A program made the translations under genes and the position numbers. A stretch of 64,000 nucleotides of DNA from Cepaea nemoralis (Eukaryota > Mollusca > Gastropoda > Stylommatophora > Helicidae), in the NCBI GenBank assembly GCA_014155875.1, contig JACEFZ010011398.1, positions 545,001 through 609,000 of the forward strand, read 5' to 3'. Under the pieces are notes generated by a model. The model saw only the letters and a list, made by a program, of their open reading frames with translations. It made no database searches and had not been told where the DNA came from. Positions 13,501-25,690 of the stretch are shown piece after piece. The stretch's first letter is position 1, and the number at the start of each line of letters is the position of its first letter.

Positions 13501-16500
13501 TGGTAGAGATCTAATTGCTAATCTTTGTGATTGGCATCTACTGTTTTGTCAGGGTAGAGATCTAATTGCCTACTCTGTGTGATTGGCATCTACTGTTTTG
13601 TCAGGGTAGAGATCTAATTGCCTACTCTTTGTGATTGGCATCTACTGTTTTGTAAGGGTAGAGATCTAATTGCCTACTCTTTGTGATTGTCATCTACTGT
13701 TTTGTCAGGGTAGAGATCTAATTGCCTACTCTTTGTGATTGGCATCTACTGTTTTGTCAGGGTAGAGATCTAATTGCCTAGTCTTTGTGATTGGCATCTA
13801 CTGTTTTGTCAGGGTAGAGATCTAATTGCCTAGTCTTTGTGATTGGCATCTACTGTTTTGTCAGGGTAGAGATCTAATTGCCTACTCTTTGTGATTGGCA
13901 TCTACTGTTTTGTCAGGGTAGAGATCTAATTGCCTACTCATTGTGATTGTCATCTACTGTTTTGTCAGGGTAGAGATCTAAGTGCCTAATCTTTGTGATT
14001 GGCATCTACAGTTTTGTCAGGGTAGAGATCTAATTGCCTACTCTCTTTGATTGTCATCTACTGTTTTGTCAGGGTAGAGATCTAATTACCTACTCTTTGT
14101 GATTGGCATCTACTGTTTTGTCAGGGTAGAGATCTAATTGCCTACTCTTTGTAATTGTCATCTACTGTTTTGTCAGGGTAGAGATCTAATTACCTACTCT
14201 TTGTGATTGTCATCTACTGTTTTGTCAGGGTAGAGATCTAATTACCTACTCTTTGTGATTGGCATCTACTGTTTTGTCAAGGTAGAGATCTAAGTGCCTA
14301 ATCTTTGTGATTGGCATCTACAGTTTTGTCAGGGTAGAGATCTAATTGCCTACTCTCTTTGATTGTCATCTACTGTTTTGTCAGGGTAGAGATCTAATTA
14401 CCTACTCTTTGTGATTGGCATCTACTGTTTTGTCAGGGTAGAGATCTAATTGCCTACTCTTTGTGATTGTCATCTACTGTTTTGTCAGGGTAGAGATCTA
14501 ATTACCTACTCTTTGTGATTGTCATCTACTGTTTTGTCAGGGTAGAGATCTAATTACCTACTCTTTGTGATTGTCATCTACTGTTTTGTCAGGGTAGAGA
14601 TCTAATTACCTTCTCTTTGTGATTGTCATCTACTGTTTTGTCAGGGTAGAGATCTAATTACCTACTCTTTGTGATTGTCATCTACTGTTTTGTCAGGGTA
14701 GAGATCTAATTGTCTACTCTTTGTGATTGGCATCTACTGTTTTGTCAGGGTAGAGATCTAATTGCCTACTCTTTGTGATTGTCATCTACTGTTTTGTCAG
14801 GGTAGAGATCTAATTACCTACTCTTTGTGATTGGCATCTACTGTTTTGTCAGGGTAGAGATCTAATTACCTAGTCTTTGTGATTGGCATCTACAGTTTTG
14901 TCAGGGTAGAGATCTAATTGCCTACTCTTTGTGATTGGCATCTACTGTTTTGTCAGGGTAGAGATCTAATTACCTACTCTTTGTGATTGGCAACTACAGT
15001 TTTGTCAGGGTAGAGATTTAATTACCTACTCTTTGTGATTGGCATCTACTGTTTTGTCAGGGTAGAGATCTAATTGCCTAGTTATTGTGATTGGCATCTA
15101 CTGTTTTGTCAGGGTAGAGATCTAATTACCTACTCTTTGTGATTGTCATCTACTGTTTTGTCAGGGTAGAGATCTAATTGCCTACTCTTTGTGATTGGCA
15201 TCTACTGTTTTTGTCAGGGTAGAGATCTAATTGCCTACTCTTTGTGATTGGCATCTACTGTTTTGTCAGGGTAGAGATCTAATTGCCTACTCTGTGTGAT
15301 TGGCATCTACTGTTTTGTCAGGGTAGAGATCTAATTGCCTACTCTTTGTGATTGTCATCTACTGTTTTGTCAGGGTAGAGATCTAATTGCCTAGTCTTTG
15401 TGATTGGCATCTACTGTTTTGTCAGGGTAGAGATCTAATTGCCTACTCTTTGTGATTGGCATCTACTGTTTTGTCAGGGTAGAGATCTAATTGCCTACTC
15501 TTTGTGATTGGCATCTACTGTTTTGTCAGGGTAGAGATCTAATTGCCTACTCTTTGTGATTGGCATCTACTGTTTTGTCAGGGTAGAGATCTAATTGCCT
15601 ACTCTGTGTGATTGGCATCTACTGTTTTGTCAGGGTAGAGATCTAATTGCCTACTCTTTGTGATTGTCATCTACTGTTTTGTCAGGGTAGAGATCTAATT
15701 GCCTACTCTTTGTGATTGGCATCTACTGTTTTGTCAGGGTAGAGATCTAATTGCCTACTCTTTGTGATTGTCATCTACTGTTTTGTCAGGGTAGAGATCT
15801 AATTGCCTACTATTTGTGATTGTCATCTACTGTTTTGTCAGGGTAGAGATCTAATTGCCTACTCTTTGTGATTGGCATCTACTGTTTTGTCAGGGTAGAG
15901 ATCTAATTGCCTACTCTTTGTGATTGTCATCTACAGTTTTGTCGGGGTAGAGATCTAATTACCTACTCTTTGTGATTGTCATCTACTGTTTTGTCAGGGT
16001 AGAGATCTAATTGCCTAATCTTTGTGATTGGCATCTACTGTTTTGTCATGGTAGAGATCTAATTGCCTAATCTTTGTGATTGGCATCTACTGTTTTGTCA
16101 GGGTAGAGATCTAATTGCCTACTCTTTGTGATTGGCATCTACTGTTTTGTCAGGGTAGAGATCTAATTGCCTACTCTTTGTGATTGGCATCTACTGTTTT
16201 GTAAGGGTAGAGATCTAATTGCCTACTCTTTGTGATTGTCATCTACTGTTTTGTCAAGGGTAGAAGATCTAATTGCCTACTCTTTGTGATTGGCATCTAC
16301 TGTTTTGTCAGGGTAGAGATCTAATTGCCTAGTCTTTGTGATTGGCATCTACTGTTTTGTCAGGGTAGAGATCTAATTGCCTAGTCTTTGTGATTGGCAT
16401 CTACTGTTTTGTCAGGGTAGAGATCTAATTGCCTACTCTTTGTGATTGGCATCTACTGTTTTGTCAGGGTAGAGATCTAATTGCCTACTCATTGTGATTG

Positions 16501-19500
16501 TCATCTACTGTTTTGTCAGGGTAGAGATCTAAGTGCCTAATCTTTGTGATTGGCATCTACAGTTTTGTCAGGGTAGAGATCTAATTGCCTACTCTCTTTG
16601 ATTGTCATCTACTGTTTTGTCAGGGTAGAGATCTAATTGCCTAGTCTTTGTGATTGGCATCTACTGTTTTGTCAGGGTAGAGATCTAATTGCCTACTCTT
16701 TGTGATTGGCATCTACTGTTTTGTCAGGGTAGAGATCTAATTACCTACTCTTTGTGATTGTCATCTACTGTTTTGTCAGGGTAGAGATCTAATTACCTAC
16801 TCTTTGTGATTGGCATCTACTGTTTTGTCAGGGTAGAGATCTAAGTGCCTAATCTTTGTGATTGGCATCTACAGTTTTGTCATGGTAGAGATCTAATTGC
16901 CTACTCTCTTTGATTGTCATCTACTGTTTTGTCAGGGTAGAGATCTAATTACCTACTCTTTGTGATTGGCATCTACTGTTTTGTCAGGGTAGAGATCTAA
17001 TTGCCTACTCTTTGTGATTGTCATCTACTGTTTTGTCAGGGTAGAGATCTAATTACCTACTCTTTGTGATTGTCATCTACTGTTTTGTCAGGGTAGAGAT
17101 CTAATTACCTACTCTTTGTGATTGTCATCTACTGTTTTGTCAGGGTAGAGATCTAATTACCTACTCTTTGTGATTGTCATCTACTGTTTTGTCAGGGTAG
17201 AGATCTAATTACCTACTCTTTGTGATTGTCATCTACTGTTTTGTCAGGGTAGAGATCTAATTGCCTACTCTTTGTGATTGGCATCTACTGTTTTGTCAGG
17301 GTAGAGATCTAATTGCCTACTCTTTGTGATTGTCATCTACTGTTTTGTCAGGGTAGAGATCTAATTCCCTACTCTTTGTGATTGGCATCTACTGTTTTGT
17401 CAGGGTAGAGATCTAATTACCTAGTCTTTGTGATTGGCATCTACAGTTTTGTCAGGGTAGAGATCTAATTGCCTACTCTTTGTGATTGGCATCTACTGTT
17501 TTGTCAGGGTAGAGATCTAATTACCTACTCTTTGTGATTGGCATCTACAGTTTTGTCAGGGTAGAGATTTAATTACCTACTCTTTGTGATTGGCATCTAC
17601 TGTTTTGTCAGGGTAGAGATCTAATTGCCTAGTTATTGTGATTGGCATCTACTGTTTTGTCAGGGTAGAGATCTAATTACCTACTCTTTGTGATTGTCAT
17701 CTACTGTTTTGTCAGGGTAGAGATCTAATTGCCTACTCTTTGTGATTGGCATCTACTGTTTTGTCAGGGTAGAGATCTAATTGCCTACTCTTTGTGATTG
17801 GCATCTACTGTTTTGTCAGGGTAGAGATCTAATTGCCTACTCTGTGTGATTGGCATCTACTGTTTTGTCAGGGTAGAGATCTAATTGCCTACTCTTTGTG
17901 ATTGTCATCTACTGTTTTGTCAGGGTAGAGATCTAATTGCCTAGTCTTTGTGATTGGCATCTACTGTTTTGTCAGGGTAGAGATCTAATTGCCTACTCTT
18001 TGTGATTGTCATCTACTGTTTTGTCAGGGTAGAGATCTAATTGCCTACTATTTGTGATTGTCATCTACTGTTTTGTCAGGGTAGAGATCTAATTGCCTAC
18101 TCTTTGTGATTGTCATCTACTGTTTTGTCAGGGTAGAGATCTAATTGCCTACTCTTTGTGATTGTCATCTACAGTTTGTCAGGGTAGAGATCTAATTACC
18201 TACTCTTGTGATTGTCATCTACTGTTTTGTCAGGGTAGAGATCTAATTGCCTAATCTTTGTGATCGGCATCTACTGTTTTGTCATGGTAGAGATCTAATT
18301 GCCTAATCTTTGTGATTGGCATCTACTGTTTTGTCAGGGTAGAGATCTAATTGCCTACTCTTTGTGATTGGCATCTTACTGTTTTGTCAGGGTAGAGATC
18401 TAATTGCCTACTCTTGTGATTGGCATCTACTGTTTTGTAAGGGTAGAGATCTAATTGCCTACTCTTTGTGATTGTCATCTACTGTTTTGTCAGGGTAGAG
18501 ATCTAATTGCCTACTCTTTGTGATTGGCATCTACTGTTTTGTCCGGGTAGAGATCTAATTGCCTAGTCTTTGTGATTGGCATCTACTGTTTTGTCAGGGT
18601 AGAGATCTAATTGCCTAGTCTTTGTGATTGGCATCTACTGTTTTGTCAGGGTAGAGATCTAATTGCCTACTCTTTGTGATTGGCATCTACTGTTTTGTCA
18701 GGGTAGAGATCTAATTGCCTACTCTTTGTGATTGGCATCTACTGTTTTGTCAGGGTAGAGATCTAATTGTCTACTCTTTGTGATTGGCATCTACTGTTTT
18801 GTCAGGGTAGAGATCTAATTGCCTACTCTTTGTGATTGGCATCTACTGTTTTGTCAGGGTAGAGATCTAATTGCCTAGTCTTTGTGATTGGCATCTACTG
18901 TTGTGTCGGGGTAGAGATCTAATTGCCTAGTCTTTGTGATTGGCATCTACTGTTTTGTCAGGGTAGAGATCTAATTGCCTACTATTTGTGATTGGCATCT
19001 ACTGTTTTGTCAGGGTAGAGATCTAATTGCCTAGTCTTTGTGATTGGCATCTACTGTTTTGTCAGGGTGAGAGATCTAATTGCCTACTCTTTGTGATTGG
19101 CATCTACTGTTTTGTCAGGGTAGAGATCTAATTGCCTACTCTTTGTGATTGGCATCTACTGTTTTGTCAGGGTAGAGATCTAATTGCCTAGTTATTGTGA
19201 TTGGCATCTACTGTTTTGTCAGGGTAGAGATCTAATTGCCTACTCTTTGTGATTGGCATCTACTGTTTTGTCAGGGTAGAGATCTAATTGCCTAGTCTTT
19301 GTGATTGTCATCTACTGTTTTGTCAGGGTAGAGATCTAATTGCCTACTCTTTGTGATTGGCATCTACTGTTTTGTCAGGGTAGAGATCTAATTGCCTAGT
19401 CTTTGTGATTGTCATCTACTGTTTTGTCAGGGTAGAGATCTAATTGCCTACTCTTTGTGATTGGCATCTACTGTTTTGTCAGGGTAGAGATCTAATTGCC

Positions 19501-19521
19501 TACTCTTTGTGATTGTCATCT
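4551..19521. repeat. Giant intronic minisatellite, 52-bp unit, about 288 copies
   Basis: The unit reads approximately tttgtcagggtagagatc, then taattacctactctttg, then tgattgtcatctactgt. Measured spacing, for example gggtag at 4561 and 4613, is 52 bp. Main variants are attAcc/attGcc, ctActc/ctaGtc, gattGtc/gattGGc and acTgt/acAgt. The array starts about 190 bp after the exon 1 donor and ends abruptly before ctgccgtggagtagtt. Rare variants recur at fixed distances, showing higher-order repeats. The early part is mostly attAcc, the later part mostly attGcc. Single-base indels are concentrated roughly between 7.4 and 13.6 kb. There is no significant coding potential, and no spacers, so it is not CRISPR-like. 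Confidence 0.97.
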
Positions 19522-20690
19522 GCCGTGGAGTAGTTACCGCAAGCAGTTTGCATATATAACCTCCTATTTGCCGCCCTTATCCTAGTGGTATCTAATCTCA
19601 GTAACAATCAGGTCAGGAAGATATGTTTTTTGAAACCCGTGATTTTTCTGCATCATTTCCTAGCCATGTTCACAGAGCGAACAAGGTAACTTCTGAGTGA
19701 GAGGGTGAGAGTGAACCATGTAATTTCTGAGTGAGGACCTGACAGTCAAACCTCTCAGCCAAACTGCCACTGTTGTCATGTAATTTTTCCTTATTGTTGT
19801 AAGTGTTCCGTCAGTTGTGGACAGGGTGTGAAGAATACAGCATGGACAGCAAGGGTGTTCCTTGGGAGTGCTGAGGCAGTGAAAGAGACAGAAGAATGCT
19901 GCTTGGAAATGGATCAAGACCACCAAGTGTCGTGACTCCCTTTTTGAATAAGGTCTAGGGGAGCTGGTCTAGAGACATTACACATTCTCGTCACACACCT
20001 CTCTTGATTAGCTGATATTGACCTATCTTGTTATCCTTGCTTATAGCAGTATGTGTTTCCAATGGATTTTCTTTTTACACAATCATTTTTATGATGCTTG
20101 ATATTTGACTTCTGTCATTAACCTTGGTGTAGTCAATGCAACAAAGATGTAGTTTTATGATATACTTCTACCAAACGTTCTGTAGATGGTCTCAGCAAAT
20201 ACACAGCATGTTGTTGTACTTTATTTTCTGAAATGTGTTGTTCTTCCCCATAGTTTCTGGTTGATATTTTCTTTCTAACTCTGCATGATAAATCCTAGCA
20301 AAATGTTTGTGCTATGATATTATGCTAATTGTTCCATGCTGATCACACTGCAAAGGTTTCTGATGCCTTATAATTGTAATAAAGAAAGATTTACATAAAC
20401 CAGGAGGGAATGTCTCCAGTATTGTACACTGTGTTTGGTAACTGAGCAACCTAATGTATTCCATATTATTCTCAGGCATTGATCATTAAGTTCTGATGTT
20501 GTCTGGACCCGTGGCTTTGCTGGATTTCAGATGATTAAGGGCACTCTGAAATTCTATCTTCAAAATTGAAAATGAAATACCGTTGACCTTAGAGCTGGCT
20601 CCATGCAGTGTGCAGACTATGTCTTTGACTTCTTCTTTGTGGCCTTGTATTGAGGGGAGTGCATTACCATTAGCTGTACAACATACAGGT
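19522..20690. other. Unique intronic DNA after the 52-bp array
   Basis: Single-copy-looking sequence. A short minus-strand frame at 19660-19926 has no recognisable motif. I see no exon, tRNA or transposon signature. Confidence 0.4.
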
Positions 20691-20772
20691 CAGTGTGGCC
20701 AGTACGCATGACAGGTGTCATCCGGCTAACGGCATCCATCTGCTGATGGCTGTGTTTTATTGCCGTACAGTG
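20691..20772 (+). repeat. Direct repeat, left copy
   Basis: The segment starts cagtgtggccagtacgca and ends gccgtacagtg. A similar segment occurs at 21376-21443, on the other side of a LINE fragment. The left copy carries a roughly 10-base insertion relative to the right one. Confidence 0.8.
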
Positions 20773-20814
20773 AAACAAGTGAATCGATACAGTTATCTCC
20801 AGAACAGTCATAAC

Positions 20815-21375
20815 ATCTGATGGGAGATGCCTTGAAGAGATTAGAACAAGAATTGCCATTGTGAAGGTAGCCTTTTGCAAGATGAAAAACATACTGACCA
20901 ATAAAACAATATCAATTGAAACGAGAAAAAGAGTGTTGAAGTGCTACATAGAACCTGTAATTTTATATGGATGTGAAGCGTGGACAATGAGCAGTCAAGC
21001 TGAAAAACATCTGATGGCTGCAGAAATGTGGTTTCTGAGGAAAATGCAAAGAATACCATGGACAACAGAAAAACCAATGAACAAGTCCTTCAAGAAACAA
21101 ATGAAGATTGTAAACTGATTAGAGACATTAGACGTAGACAGTCAAAATGTTTTGGGCATGTTATGAGAAGAAATGAATTGGAGAACTTGGTGACAACTGG
21201 CAAGATCGAAGGGAAGAGACCAAGGGGAAGACCGAGAAGTAAATACGTGGATGGCTTGGCCACATGGCATGGTCGAGACAGGAACACGGAGCTGATCCAC
21301 GACTCTGGTGATGGAGTGAGATGGCAGAACATGACCGCCCACACTTATCGGCATGGCACATGATGGATGGATGGA
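20815..21375 (+). mobile_element. LINE 3' fragment (endonuclease-RT type), frameshifted
   Basis: The translation reads RIAIVKVAFCKMKNILTNK, then YIEPVILYGCEAWTMS and AEMWFLRKMQRIPWT, followed after a frame change by NEQVLQETNED, QSKCFGHVMRRNELE and GKRPRGRPRSKYVDG. These are typical thumb/C-terminal blocks of animal non-LTR reverse transcriptases, where LYGCEAWT, RRMLRIPWT and GKRPRGRP are hallmarks. The frame breaks near 21065-21080 at an A-rich run, and the first frame stops at 21118, so it is a pseudogene. The tail is a short (ATGG)n at 21361-21374. A diverged second copy lies at 33640-33893. Confidence 0.85.
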
Positions 21376-21443
21376 CAGTGTGGCCAGTATGTGTGACAGG
21401 TGTCATCCATCTGCTCATGGCTGGGTTTTCTTACCGTACAGTG
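21376..21443 (+). repeat. Direct repeat, right copy
   Basis: Matches 20691-20772 (cagtgtggccagta ... accgtacagtg) with a few substitutions and a deletion. It lies immediately after the (ATGG)n tail of the LINE fragment. Confidence 0.8.
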
Positions 21444-21779
21444 TTGTCAGGGGAGTGGCCTTAAGGCCTTCTATTTGCAATGTCCAACTGCTGGGTGATG
21501 TTTGTTGTACACAGCTGGCACACCGGACCTCCTGTTTGTGTGCCTTTATTAGCTATTTTGGTCAATATTTAAAAATTGGGTTTTTACTTATGAAATCATA
21601 CCAGTTAGATAGAGCTTGACGAGACGAATCCAACGGTATCTCAACGAAGACTGTACGTTGATTCTAAGCGGAGTTATGAATTATATGGTGACGTAATTTA
21701 ATAACAGGAAGTGCAATGATGAATTAACTGATAAGTCAGGATTTATCGCGGCCCTAAGATTGGAAACTTGAGAAATTCT

Positions 21780-22412
21780 GCCTTCTGTTACCGTGGCTTG
21801 TTTATTTGTAAACGGACAACGTTGTGCCATATATCATTGCGTCCGGGGCGGCGAGGCCTAACTTGACGTATTATTTATTTTTTTTTTATAGGATGTGCCG
21901 TGACCTAATTAACAATTTAAAATGGCCGCCAACTGTTTATTATTTGCCTTCTATTACCGTGGCTTGTTTATTTGTAAACGGACAACATTGTGCCATATCT
22001 CATTTCGTCCGGGGCGGCGAGGCCTAACTTGACGTATTATTTATTTTTTTTATAGGATGTGCCGTGACCTAATTAACAATTTAAAATGGCCGCCAACTGT
22101 TTATTATTTGCCTTCTATTACCGTGGCTTGTTTATTTTTAAACGGACAACGTTGTGCCATATATCATTGCGTCCGGGACGGCGAGGCCTAACTTGGACGT
22201 ATTTTTTATTGTTTTTATAGGATGTGCCGTGACCTAATTAACAATTTAAAATGGCCGCCAATTGATTAATATTTGCCTTCTATTACCGTGGCTTGTTTAT
22301 TTTTAAACGGACAACATTGTGCCATATATCATTGCGTCCGGGGCGGCGAGGCCTACCTTGACGTATGTTTTATTTTTTTATAGGATGTGCCGTGACGTAA
22401 TTAACAATGTAG
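21780..22412. repeat. 165-bp tandem repeat, about 3.8 copies
   Basis: Copies begin at ccgtggcttgtttattt, found at 21791, 21957, 22121 and 22286 (spacings 166, 164, 165). Each carries aaacggacaac, a GC-rich block gcgtccggggcggcgagg, a T-run, ataggatgtgccgtgacc and aatggccgcc. A diverged piece (tgtgctgtgacctaatt) recurs near 23240. It lies next to the element end at 22530-22625 and may be part of that element. Confidence 0.9.
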
Positions 22413-22529
22413 TCACTGGAGGGTCTTCTCCGTGATTATTTATTGTATTTTGTGTAGGCATTTGTTTTTCGTTATTCTTTTATGTAAGCTTCATTACTCT
22501 GTGTAATTTTATCTTTTTTATATTTTCAG

Positions 22530-22625
22530 ATTTCTGCAGTATGTACCTGACGAGATGCAGCGAAATATGCCAGGCAATAAATCGTGCAATCTATTGTTTG
22601 TGTCTTCGTTATTCAAATATATAGA
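22530..22625 (+). mobile_element. Terminal segment of an unidentified repeat family (AATAAA-bearing), + copy
   Basis: The segment includes ctgcagtatgtacctgacg, gatgcagcgaaatatgcc and aggcaataaatcgtgcaat, then a GT-rich stretch. An almost exact reverse complement is at 37960-38045, and a weaker relative at about 485-520. An AATAAA followed by a GT-rich stretch resembles an LTR R/U5 or another transposon polyadenylation end. The class is unknown. Confidence 0.6.
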
Positions 22626-24743
22626 AACTCACCACAGGAAGGTGTGCATCTGAATTGTTTTATCAAATTGACACAGGCTGTGGCAAAGGTGTGACAATCA
22701 GAATCTTGAATGTCACAGGAAATGGTTAAAGAAAGAGTGTCACAAGTGATGGCCATTCTTTGGTTAATTGCTTTTTGTGTTTCACAACTAATTTTTTTAA
22801 TATATTAAATTATTAGTAAGAGTACTCTCCTGTATTAGCATGCCTGGTTCGTTGGCATGAACGAGACTCCTCACTTCTCTCAGGTGTATAACGCAGGTGT
22901 ATAATATAATTTAGTATTAGGATCCAGAACACCAAAGACCGAGATTTGTGGAAAGCCATGAACGCCTACGCCAGCCGGCACTTGATGATTATTATTAGTA
23001 TTTGCATATACAGAGAATATTTTAAAATGGGGTTTCTACTTATGATTTGGTAACAGAAAAGTAAAGGTAATATTCCTCTTTTGATAGAATGTCGAGAGGA
23101 ATGAGAGGATCAACTTCATTGCACCAGGTTTGCTCAGTCTCTTTCCACACAGCGGCCTGGCGAAAGCATCGTACAAAGCACAAGAGTCTCAGAGTCTCTG
23201 ACAAAGATGCACTTGACTTATAAGACTTTTTGTTATGATGTGCTGTGACCTAATTGCTAGTTAAAAATAGCTGCATATTTATTATATTAATTAAATGTCA
23301 TGTGGAATGTTCGTCGTTAGTGAAAGAACAATTCATGAAAATGTATCATATTGTCTTAATGTGCTAACTGCATTGCGACAGCTTTCTTTTGTTGATTAAA
23401 TATTATAAACATTAATGTAAGTAACTAAGTTTGTGACTGTTGCACAAATTAAGCAGCAGTTAATTAATTATTAAGATATTAAATAATAAAAAAATTAAAA
23501 TATTAAATAATTAACTGTTTACTAAAAATTGATTTCTATTTCTACTTCTGCTCTACAATTACAGTAATTACAGCACACTGTTCTGTATCTAATTGTCAGC
23601 AATTAATAATTAAATACTAACTTATTTAAAACATATAACTTATTTTACAGTACTGCATTTAAATGTAAATAATTAAGTGCTGTAACGCAGCTTAGAAAAA
23701 AAGTACTCCTTACTTAACTGTAACACCTTACAAGTTTACAGAAGGGTCTGAAAACTGGCTTTCAAAATTATTTTCAGTCATGTAAAATGTTGAAATATTA
23801 TGCAAGTACACAGATACATTACTGCTACACATGACACTTGTATTCTGTTTAATGTTAGTACTTAAATTACCAGTTCTAATTATAAATAAATATAGGTCCG
23901 CTAAAGTTTAGTACTATTGTATCATATGGTATGGGCGCCGCCATCTTGAATTTTGTCTTATCAAGGCGGTGTCACGAAATATTTTGTCCTGATCGTGTGC
24001 AAACACCTGCAATGTTGAAACTCTTCATATTTATGTAAAATTGAACGGGGGATTCAAATATGCACGAAAAAATGAATTAATCTTTCATAGTCAGGAGTTA
24101 TAAGACAAATTACCTTACTAATCGTGAAAAGAACCAAATATAATCCAAATAAATCGTTTTTTTTGATATAATAACTTGGCGGTTAGCTAGCAGAACCACT
24201 TCTAAATATATGAGAATAACTTCCCCTTTGATCGTACCACACTGCTTTCGTTTTTTTTGTTCTTTTAGCAGTCCATGTCAAACCGGAAGTGATCGTTCGA
24301 GGACGCAGGAAAAAGTTCGCAAAATTACACAAAAAAAAGTGAAGAGCTAAAAAAAAGGGCGATAATTCTGAAATTGCTACGGCTTTATCTGAGAATGCAA
24401 GGTATCCAATCTGACTCCCCAAGAGGCTAGGGGAACATGAGATATCTGCAGCATTCAGTGGTTCCTGGACCCATGCCTAGCCCTGTGTTCAGATCAGACC
24501 TCAGGCAGACACTATGACTCTGTCAACCATGCCTTCCCTGTCAGTTGTTTTGTTTCCCCACTTTCAGTATCAACAATTCCATTGCCTGATCAAGGATCTG
24601 ATTTGAATCTGCAGACTGCTAGCACTCTATTGGTAATCCAACCACTCTGTTGTTGCCAGCACTCTACTGTTAATCCAACCACTCTGTTGTAGTCGAAAAA
24701 GCTGAGGAAAATTGCAAGCATGTTCCATATTTTCTGTTGGCAG
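22626..24743. other. AT-rich intronic DNA before exon 2
   Basis: Long AT-rich stretch with simple ATTAA-type runs at 23400-23700 and a few GC-rich islands (gggcgccgccatctt near 23935). No coding or mobile-element motif is recognised. The last bases provide the exon 2 acceptor. Confidence 0.4.
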
Positions 24744-24925
24744 GATTTCACCTGAGTGGCACGGTTGTGGCAGCACAGAATGTGGGCCAAGGTCAGAGCA
24801 AGAGCAACTTCAGCGTGGCAGTGGTGTTTGATCGACGCAGAATTTCATCGTGCACATGTACTTGTGACAGCAACGCCTTGTGGTGCTCCCATGTGGTGGC
24901 ACTCTGCTTGTTCAGGATACACCAG
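24744..24925 (+). CDS. ZSWIM8: ZSWIM8 exon 2: SWIM zinc finger
   Basis: The exon encodes FHLSGTVV, a short variable linker, then VAVVFDRRRISS and the SWIM finger. The metal ligands are visible as C-T-C-DSNALW-C-S-H, matching CxCx(n)CxH with n=6, followed by VVALCLFRIHQ. The acceptor is ttctgttggcag|GA and the donor CACCAG|gtaggg; the exon ends on a codon boundary. The SWIM domain is the family signature and is thought to take part in substrate recognition. A 66-71-bp tandem array begins immediately after the donor. Confidence 0.95.
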
Positions 24926-25690
24926 GTAGGGAGGAATGGGGATGTTGTGATGTCACTGTTAAGTTGTCAGTGAAAACCTGTAATATATAGATGTATGTGT
25001 GTAGATGGGGATGTTGTGATGTCACTGTTGAGTCATCAGTGGTAGCCTGTGATATATAGATGTGTACATATGTAGATGGGGATTTTGTGATGTCACTATT
25101 GAGTCATCAGTGGTAACCTGTGCTATATTGATGTGGTATGTAGATGGGGATGTTGTGATGTCACTATTTAGTCATCAGTAGTAACATGTGCTATATAGAT
25201 GTACATATGTAGATGGGGATGTTGTGATGTCACTGTTGAGTCATCAGTGGTAACCTGTGCTATATTGATGTGGTATGTAGATGGGGATGTTGTGTTGTCA
25301 CTATTGAGTCATCAGTGGTAACCTGTGCTATATTGATGTGGTATGTAGATGGGAATGTTGTGATGTCACTGTGGAGTCCTCATTAGAATCCTGTGATATA
25401 TAGATGTACCTATGTAGATGGGGATGTTGTGATGTCACTATTGAGTCATCAGTGGTAACCTGTGCTATATAGATGTGGTATGTAGATGGGGATGTTGTGA
25501 TGTCACTATTGAGTCATCAGTGGTAACCTGTGCTATATAGATGTGGTATGCAGATGGGGATGTTGTGATGTCACTGTGGAGTCCTCATTAGAAACCTGTG
25601 ATATATAGATGTACCTATGTAGATGGGGATGTTGTGATGTCACTGTGGAGTCCTCATTAGAAACCTGTGATATATAGATGTACGTATGTA
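24926..25690. repeat. 66-71-bp minisatellite starting at the exon 2 donor
   Basis: The unit is about gtagatggggatgttgtg, atgtcactattgagtcatc, then agtggtaacctgtgctat and atagatgtgg, with roughly ten copies. The first, most diverged unit is the intron start itself (gtagggaggaatggggatg), so the array grew from the 5' splice site region. Short ORFs inside are repeat artefacts. Confidence 0.92.

Noticed and set aside
4551..19521. CRISPR array or other direct-repeat/spacer system
   Set aside because: Units are contiguous 52-bp repeats without unique spacers, lie in an animal gene intron, and no cas-like gene is present.
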